This document shows, one piece after another, positions 29,343 to 33,371 of a stretch of 33,371 nucleotides of DNA. This stretch comes from Chloroflexota bacterium. Lineage in GTDB: Bacteria > Chloroflexota > UBA6077 > FW602-bin22 > CADDYW01. Position numbers and translations under genes: made by a program. The notes under the pieces are model-generated. The model saw only the letters and a program-made list of their open reading frames with translations. It was not told where the DNA came from and made no database searches. Numbering within the stretch: the first letter of the stretch is position 1; each line of letters starts with the position of its first letter. Location: NCBI GenBank assembly GCA_021324795.1, contig JAJPIK010000095.1, forward strand, positions 1 through 33,371. Reading direction: 5' to 3'.

Positions 29343-30374
29343 TCACTTTATCTGAAGCCGGACTCGGCTGCCGGTTTCGGCTGCTTCGACCATGGCTTCG
29401 CTTGCTGCGATGGCGTATGCCCCTTCACGGAAAGTGGCGCCGAGTTGCTTGGTCACCCGACCGGTGATCCGGTCGGCGAAGTGCTCGAGCATGGCGCCGG
29501 TTGGATCTTCCGTCTCGGCGGGCAGTTCGACGATGCGTGTCGCTAGATCAGGGGGGAGCACTGGTCGAATTCCCGGCTTGGGGATGCCCCCATGGCTGAC
29601 GACCTTCAGGGTCTTTCGATCCAAGCTAACGACGCTGCCACGCTGACCGATGATCTGAATCACGTTGGGTGTGTTGATGCCGAACATGCTCGAAAGCACC
29701 GTCGCGGTTCGTCGTCCTCCGTCGTATTCGACGATCAGGTTCATGTACTCGATTGTTTCATCGCCAAGAATCGACCCACGGCTCACTGCCCCGTATGCTG
29801 TCTCGGGTTCACCCCCCATCAACCAGAGAGCGAGGTGAATCTCGTGGGTCGCAGTATCGACGACGCCGCCGTAGTGCTCCGGGAAGAAGTACTGTTGGGC
29901 CATTGGCTGACGCTGACGAGTGATCAAGAGCTGAACCGGCTGAATTATCTCGACCTCCTGCTTGAGTGCTAGCGAGAACGGGCTAAACCGTGCCTGGTAG
30001 CCGACGATTCCGATAAGTCCAGATGCTTCGATTGCCTCGGCGAGCTGGAAAGACGCCTCGGCGGTATCGGCGAGTGGCTTTTCGAGCAGCACATGCTTGC
30101 CAGCCTGAATTGCCGCGCGGGCGATCGCCGCGTGAGATTTGGCACTGGTCGCGATGATGACGGAATCGACGTCTTTACGGTCGAGGATGCGCCGAAGCTC
30201 GGGCTCGCCGGGCACGCCGAGTGTCTCGGAAGCGGCGCGAAGCCGCGTCTCGTCAATGTCACAGACTGCGACGAGCTCGAGCTTCGACGAGTTTTTTGCC
30301 AGAACGCCGTGTTTGCCAACGCCGCGCGCTCCGCAGCCAATGAGAACGGTGGTGACCTTTTCCGGTACGCTCAT
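29343..30374 (-). CDS. Gfo/Idh/MocA-family oxidoreductase (third of three)
   Basis: A 343-residue NAD(P)-dependent dehydrogenase. VLIGCGARGVG (10-20) is the dinucleotide loop, and Glu98-Lys99-Pro100 in VLLEKPLADT is the catalytic motif. HYGGVVDTATHEIHLALWLMGG gives the D-x-x-x-H helix of the C-terminal domain. The frame is open to 30470, but ATG 30374, with CGGGAGCC upstream, fits the family start and lies downstream of the predicted promoter. It is the first gene of an operon with the creatininase-family gene. This pairing suggests a substrate with an amide or lactam and a sugar or polyol part; that is inference. Confidence 0.92.
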   Translation of the reverse strand: MSVPEKVTTVLIGCGARGVGKHGVLAKNSSKLELVAVCDIDETRLRAASETLGVPGEPELRRILDRKDVDSVIIATSAKSHAAIARAAIQAGKHVLLEKPLADTAEASFQLAEAIEASGLIGIVGYQARFSPFSLALKQEVEIIQPVQLLITRQRQPMAQQYFFPEHYGGVVDTATHEIHLALWLMGGEPETAYGAVSRGSILGDETIEYMNLIVEYDGGRRTATVLSSMFGINTPNVIQIIGQRGSVVSLDRKTLKVVSHGGIPKPGIRPVLPPDLATRIVELPAETEDPTGAMLEHFADRITGRVTKQLGATFREGAYAIAASEAMVEAAETGSRVRLQIK

Positions 30375-30429
30375 TATGGTGGCTCCCGATTCGAAGATGT
30401 ATTGCGCGGTCCACAGATTCGTGCGTCTA

Positions 30430-30458
30430 TGGATATCACAATACCACCGGTTTGTCAC
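30430..30458 (-). promoter_or_regulatory. Putative promoter of the Gfo-creatininase operon
   Basis: On the minus strand GTGACA (30458-30453) and TATCCA (30435-30430) are 17 bases apart. Transcription would start near 30423, about 50 bases before the ATG at 30374. Confidence 0.4.
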
Positions 30459-30497
30459 GTGCAGAACCACCGTTGGATCAACTCTATTGTTTCTCCC

Positions 30498-30526
30498 TTG
30501 ACGTTCTCTTCCGCGTTCGCTAGGAT
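30498..30526 (+). promoter_or_regulatory. Strong promoter upstream of the ABC exporter operon
   Basis: TTGACG at 30498-30503 and TAGGAT at 30521-30526 are separated by exactly 17 bases. The first translatable unit behind it is the 18-codon ORF at 30578. Confidence 0.6.
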
Positions 30527-30577
30527 AGTTCTGTCCTTAGGTAGTAACACTCTTCGCGTCAAACAAGGAGGCTTTCA

Positions 30578-30634
30578 ATGGCAGTCTTCACTTTCATGAC
30601 GACATCCGACCGGGGGGCCTTCGCCGCGAGCTGA
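30578..30634 (+). CDS. Short ORF (18 codons) ahead of the ABC exporter
   Basis: An ATG at 30578 is preceded by a perfect AAGGAGG (30565-30571) at six bases and lies about 50 bases behind a good promoter. It encodes MAVFTFMTTSDRGAFAAS and stops at 30632-30634. Just before the stop is a run of six G (30612-30617). With one G fewer the frame would extend to about 49 codons (ending near 30724); with one G more it would run into the exporter gene. So it may be a leader peptide, a very small exported peptide, or a longer gene broken at the G-run by mutation or sequencing error. I know no family for it. The 109 bases between it and the exporter show nothing else. Confidence 0.4.
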   Translation: MAVFTFMTTSDRGAFAAS

Positions 30635-30743
30635 GCCAGGCGTACAGAAATCCTCTCTTGTCCCATCCCGTTCGTCTGCGAAGCGCACTCCCTGCGCTGG
30701 TTCATTCCTATCCGATTGCAGATAGCTGTGAAGGACGTAACGG

Positions 30744-32486
30744 GTGTTTGCTTCTTCGTTTACCGCCTACCGGCGGCTGCTTTTGCGTTACCTCCGGCCG
30801 CTCTGGCCAGGGTTGCTTCTGCTTACCGTTTTTCTGGTTGCCAACGTCGGCCTCCAGCTCCTGAATCCCTGGCTCGCCAAATCATTCCTCGACGGGGCCC
30901 AGGCCGGCGTCCCGGTCGCGGCGCTCACGACGACGGCCATCGAATTCCTAGTGGTTGCGCTACTGATCCAGGGCGTATCGGTCGCGGAAGGGTACGTTAC
31001 CGAGAACGTCGGCTGGCTCGCGACCAACGCGCTCCGAGCTGACCTGATCGAGCACTGCCTCGAGCTCGATCTCGGCTTTCATCAGACGCACCGACCGGGC
31101 GAGCTGATCGAGCGGGTCGACGGCGACGTGTCGGCGCTCTCCAATTTCTTCGCCAGCTTCGTGGTCGAGATCATCGGGAACGGGGTTCTGCTCATCGGCA
31201 TCCTGGCGCTCCTGTTTCGGGTGGACTGGCGACTTGGTCTGCTTCTGACCGTGGTCTGCGTCGTCGCCGGCGGATGGATGACGGCCACGTCCGGGATCGG
31301 GACGCGCTTCGTCGGGCTACGCCGTGGTGCCAACGCCGAGGTCTTCGCCGCGCTCGAAGAGCAGCTCGGTGGGTTGTCCGACATTCAGGGAAACGGCGCC
31401 CGGGCCTACATTCTCGAGCGTTGGCAGAGCCAACTACGGATCTTAGTTGAGCGGGCGAGCCGGTCGACCCTGGTTGGCGGCGCGGTCACCAGCCCAGGAA
31501 TGCTCGTTCTCGGCGTCGGATCGATCGCGGTCTTTGGGACCGCCGCGCTGCTCAATCAAGCGGGCATCTTATCTATCGGAACGGTGTTCCTGGCCTTTCA
31601 ATACACCGCGATGCTCCGAGCCCCACTGAACCGTCTCACCCGTCAGGTACGCGACCTCCAAACGGCCGGGGCGAGCATCGAACGAATCGCCTGGCTTACC
31701 ACCATTCCTCGGACGATCGCCGACGGTCGCGGCTTCGAGCTTCCCGATGGTCCGCTTGCCGTCGAGTTTCACGGTGTCTCCTTCGGGTATGGTGAGACCA
31801 CGTGGGCGCTTCGGGAGGTGACGTTTCAATTGCCGGCCGGTCGAGTTCTCGGAGTGGTCGGTCGGACCGGGGCCGGGAAGTCGACGCTGATGCGGCTGGT
31901 GGCACGGTTATACGACCCCACCGAAGGTGAGGTTCGCCTCGGTGGGGTCGACCTTCGTGATACTCGCGTCGCCGACCTGCGGTGCCACGTCGGGGTTGTG
32001 ACCCAGGACGTTCAGCTCTTTCGCGGGAGCGTCCGGGACAATGTCACGCTCTTCGATCCGAGTCTAGATGACGCCAGGATCGCGAGTGCGCTCCACGACC
32101 TTGGCCTGGGCGCCTGGTTACGCACGTTGCCGCGTGGGCTGGACACCGAGCTCGCGCCCAATAGTCTATCAGCGGGTGAAGCGCAACTCCTCGCCTTCAC
32201 CCGGGTCTTTCTCCAGGATCCGGGTTTGGTCGTCCTCGACGAAGCCTCGTCGCGGCTCGATCTCGCCACCGAGCGATTGATCGAAACCGCCGTCCAGCGG
32301 TTGTTCGTCGGACGGACCGCGATCGTGATCGCCCACCGACTGGAGACGCTACGGCACGCCGACGACATTTTGGTTCTCGCCGATGGGCGGGTGGTCGAAT
32401 TCGATCGCCGAGACCGTCTGGTTGCCGACGAATCGTCACGCTTCACCCAGCTTCTCCGGACCGGCCGCGTGGAGGTGCTGGCATGA
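30744..32486 (+). CDS. ABC exporter half-transporter (TMD-NBD), first subunit
   Basis: A 580-residue membrane protein of the multidrug/lipid exporter class with six predicted membrane helices (about 1-315) and a fused ATPase domain (about 335-580). Walker A is GRTGAGKST (373-381), and the Q-loop is in VVTQDVQLF. The signature reads LSAGE (475-479) instead of LSGGQ. Walker B is LVVLDEASSRLD with the catalytic Glu500, and the switch histidine is in VIAHRLETL. The LSAGE variant is known to me from bacterial heterodimeric pairs. The start is a GTG with AAGGA eight bases before it. It overlaps the next ABC gene by four bases (ATGA), so the two subunits are made together. Cargo unknown. Confidence 0.93.
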   Translation: MFASSFTAYRRLLLRYLRPLWPGLLLLTVFLVANVGLQLLNPWLAKSFLDGAQAGVPVAALTTTAIEFLVVALLIQGVSVAEGYVTENVGWLATNALRADLIEHCLELDLGFHQTHRPGELIERVDGDVSALSNFFASFVVEIIGNGVLLIGILALLFRVDWRLGLLLTVVCVVAGGWMTATSGIGTRFVGLRRGANAEVFAALEEQLGGLSDIQGNGARAYILERWQSQLRILVERASRSTLVGGAVTSPGMLVLGVGSIAVFGTAALLNQAGILSIGTVFLAFQYTAMLRAPLNRLTRQVRDLQTAGASIERIAWLTTIPRTIADGRGFELPDGPLAVEFHGVSFGYGETTWALREVTFQLPAGRVLGVVGRTGAGKSTLMRLVARLYDPTEGEVRLGGVDLRDTRVADLRCHVGVVTQDVQLFRGSVRDNVTLFDPSLDDARIASALHDLGLGAWLRTLPRGLDTELAPNSLSAGEAQLLAFTRVFLQDPGLVVLDEASSRLDLATERLIETAVQRLFVGRTAIVIAHRLETLRHADDILVLADGRVVEFDRRDRLVADESSRFTQLLRTGRVEVLA

Positions 32487-33371
32487 AGACTTGGCAGATC
32501 GTTCTTGAGCTCATGCGTTGGCGTCCGGTCGTTTATGGCTTCGTGCTCCTCTTCAGCCTAATCGAGTTCGCCCTGCCAATCGTCAGCGGCGTGCTGATGC
32601 AGCGATTCTTCGACGCGCTCGGCGGAACCGGGTCGGGCAGCCTCGGACTCCGTGACATCCTCGCGCTCCTCGTTGCCCTCGAGTTCGTCAAGGTGTTCTC
32701 TGGGCAGATGCTCTGGCTGAGCTTGGTCACCTTTTACTACTCTGGCTACGCCTTGCTTCGGCGCAATCTGCTGCGCCAACTGCTGACTGGCTACAGTGCT
32801 TCTCGGTTGCCAGCTTCAGCCGGCGAGGCGGTCAGTCGGTTTCGCGACGACGTCGAGGGTATCGTGGAGTCGACCGACGCCTGGAACGATCTGGTCGGCC
32901 GGATTGTTTTCGCCGGGGTAGCCTTCGCGATCATGCTTCGGATCGACGCGGTCGTGACGGTCTTCATCTTCATCCCCTTGGCGATTATCGTCCCGATCAT
33001 TCACTGGCTCGGCCATCGACTCGAGGATCGTCGACGGGTCAGCCGCGACGCCTTGGGCCGGGTGATTGGCTTTCTGGGAGAATCTTTCAACGCGGTTCTG
33101 GCGATCAAGGTCGCCGGCGCCGGGCCAAACGTCATCCAGCGGTTTCGTGCGCTCAACGAGGTTCGCCGCCAAACCGCGCTGCGCGATCACCTGTTACAGC
33201 GTCTGCTCGATTCGCTCAATTTGGGAATCGTCAGCGTCGGCAGCGGGGTCGTACTCCTGCTAGCCGCCCGGGCGATGCGAGGGGGGACCTTCACCGTCGG
33301 CGATTTTGCTTTGTTCGTCACCTACCTCGGCCAGCTTACCTGGTTTCCTGCCGAGATCGCCCGGTTGCTGA
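32483..33371 (+). CDS. ABC exporter half-transporter, second subunit (partial, 3' end outside window)
   Basis: The ATG at 32483 overlaps the stop of the first subunit. The visible 296 residues form a complete ABC-exporter membrane domain: helices at VVYGFVLLFSLIEFALPIVSG, ILALLVALEFVKVFSG, FAGVAFAIMLRIDAVVTVFIF and VSVGSGVVLLLAARAM. The coupling-helix region includes RFRDDVEGIVESTDAWND and VIGFLGESFNAVLAIKVAGA. GTFTVGDFALFVTYLGQLTWFPAEIARL at the end is the last helix before the ATPase domain, which lies beyond base 33371. It is clearly the heterodimer partner of the preceding gene. Confidence 0.92.
   Translation, partial: MKTWQIVLELMRWRPVVYGFVLLFSLIEFALPIVSGVLMQRFFDALGGTGSGSLGLRDILALLVALEFVKVFSGQMLWLSLVTFYYSGYALLRRNLLRQLLTGYSASRLPASAGEAVSRFRDDVEGIVESTDAWNDLVGRIVFAGVAFAIMLRIDAVVTVFIFIPLAIIVPIIHWLGHRLEDRRRVSRDALGRVIGFLGESFNAVLAIKVAGAGPNVIQRFRALNEVRRQTALRDHLLQRLLDSLNLGIVSVGSGVVLLLAARAMRGGTFTVGDFALFVTYLGQLTWFPAEIARLL

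Overview
The window looks like a chromosomal segment of a GC-rich bacterium, probably a member of the Chloroflexota (Thermomicrobia-like). This is an inference from gene types and style: DUF899/DUF2182 proteins, a YhaN-like membrane SbcC relative, many Gfo/Idh/MocA and peptide-ABC genes, RHS and LamG remnants, GTG/TTG starts, and TTGACG-N17-TAxxxT promoters. No 16S gene or marker strong enough to fix the taxon is present.

Layout. 1-4737: the tail of an unknown gene, then a promoter, a Rieske ferredoxin, two DppB/DppC-type permeases and a lipoprotein peptide-binding protein, followed by the decayed remains of the transporter's own ATPase. 4734-6710: a two-gene tetrapyrrole operon (precorrin-2 dehydrogenase, then HemA). 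6969-9995: a broken LamG-RHS/YD-repeat secreted protein with nonsense codons, frameshifts and a lost C-terminus. 10026-12656: a divergent ArsR-controlled locus. A SRPBCC-ArsR pair on the minus strand, with a DUF899 fossil behind it, faces an intact DUF899-DUF2182 pair, and two matching palindromes lie between them. 12657-13560: no intact gene; a frameshifted transposase remnant. 13684-13887: a complete tRNA-Arg(TCT) unit with promoter, tRNA with encoded CCA, and terminator. 13948-16110: a secreted clan-A glycoside hydrolase. 16454-20598: an SbcD/YhaO-like nuclease coupled to an SbcC/YhaN-like ATPase with membrane segments. 20660-30374: hydrolase, a hypothetical protein, three Gfo/Idh/MocA oxidoreductases, a TIM-barrel isomerase, a polysaccharide deacetylase, a creatininase-family amidohydrolase and, among them, dnaN. 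This reads as a small-molecule (sugar/cyclitol/amide) catabolic neighbourhood. 30498-33371: a strong promoter, an 18-codon ORF with a perfect Shine-Dalgarno sequence, and a heterodimeric ABC exporter whose second half runs off the window.

The striking general feature is gene decay. Five recognisable genes (peptide-ABC ATPase, RHS protein, DUF899 protein, transposase, PAS histidine kinase) survive only as collapsed remains, several by internal deletion that keeps both ends. The spacers between genes carry small dispersed repeats: a pair of 53-bp elements with GAAATT/AATTTC ends, a nearly identical 50-bp pair in inverted orientation, and perfect GC-rich hairpins. The best regulatory find is the double operator in the ArsR divergent promoter region. 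No CRISPR array or intact mobile element was seen, and no clear new defence system.
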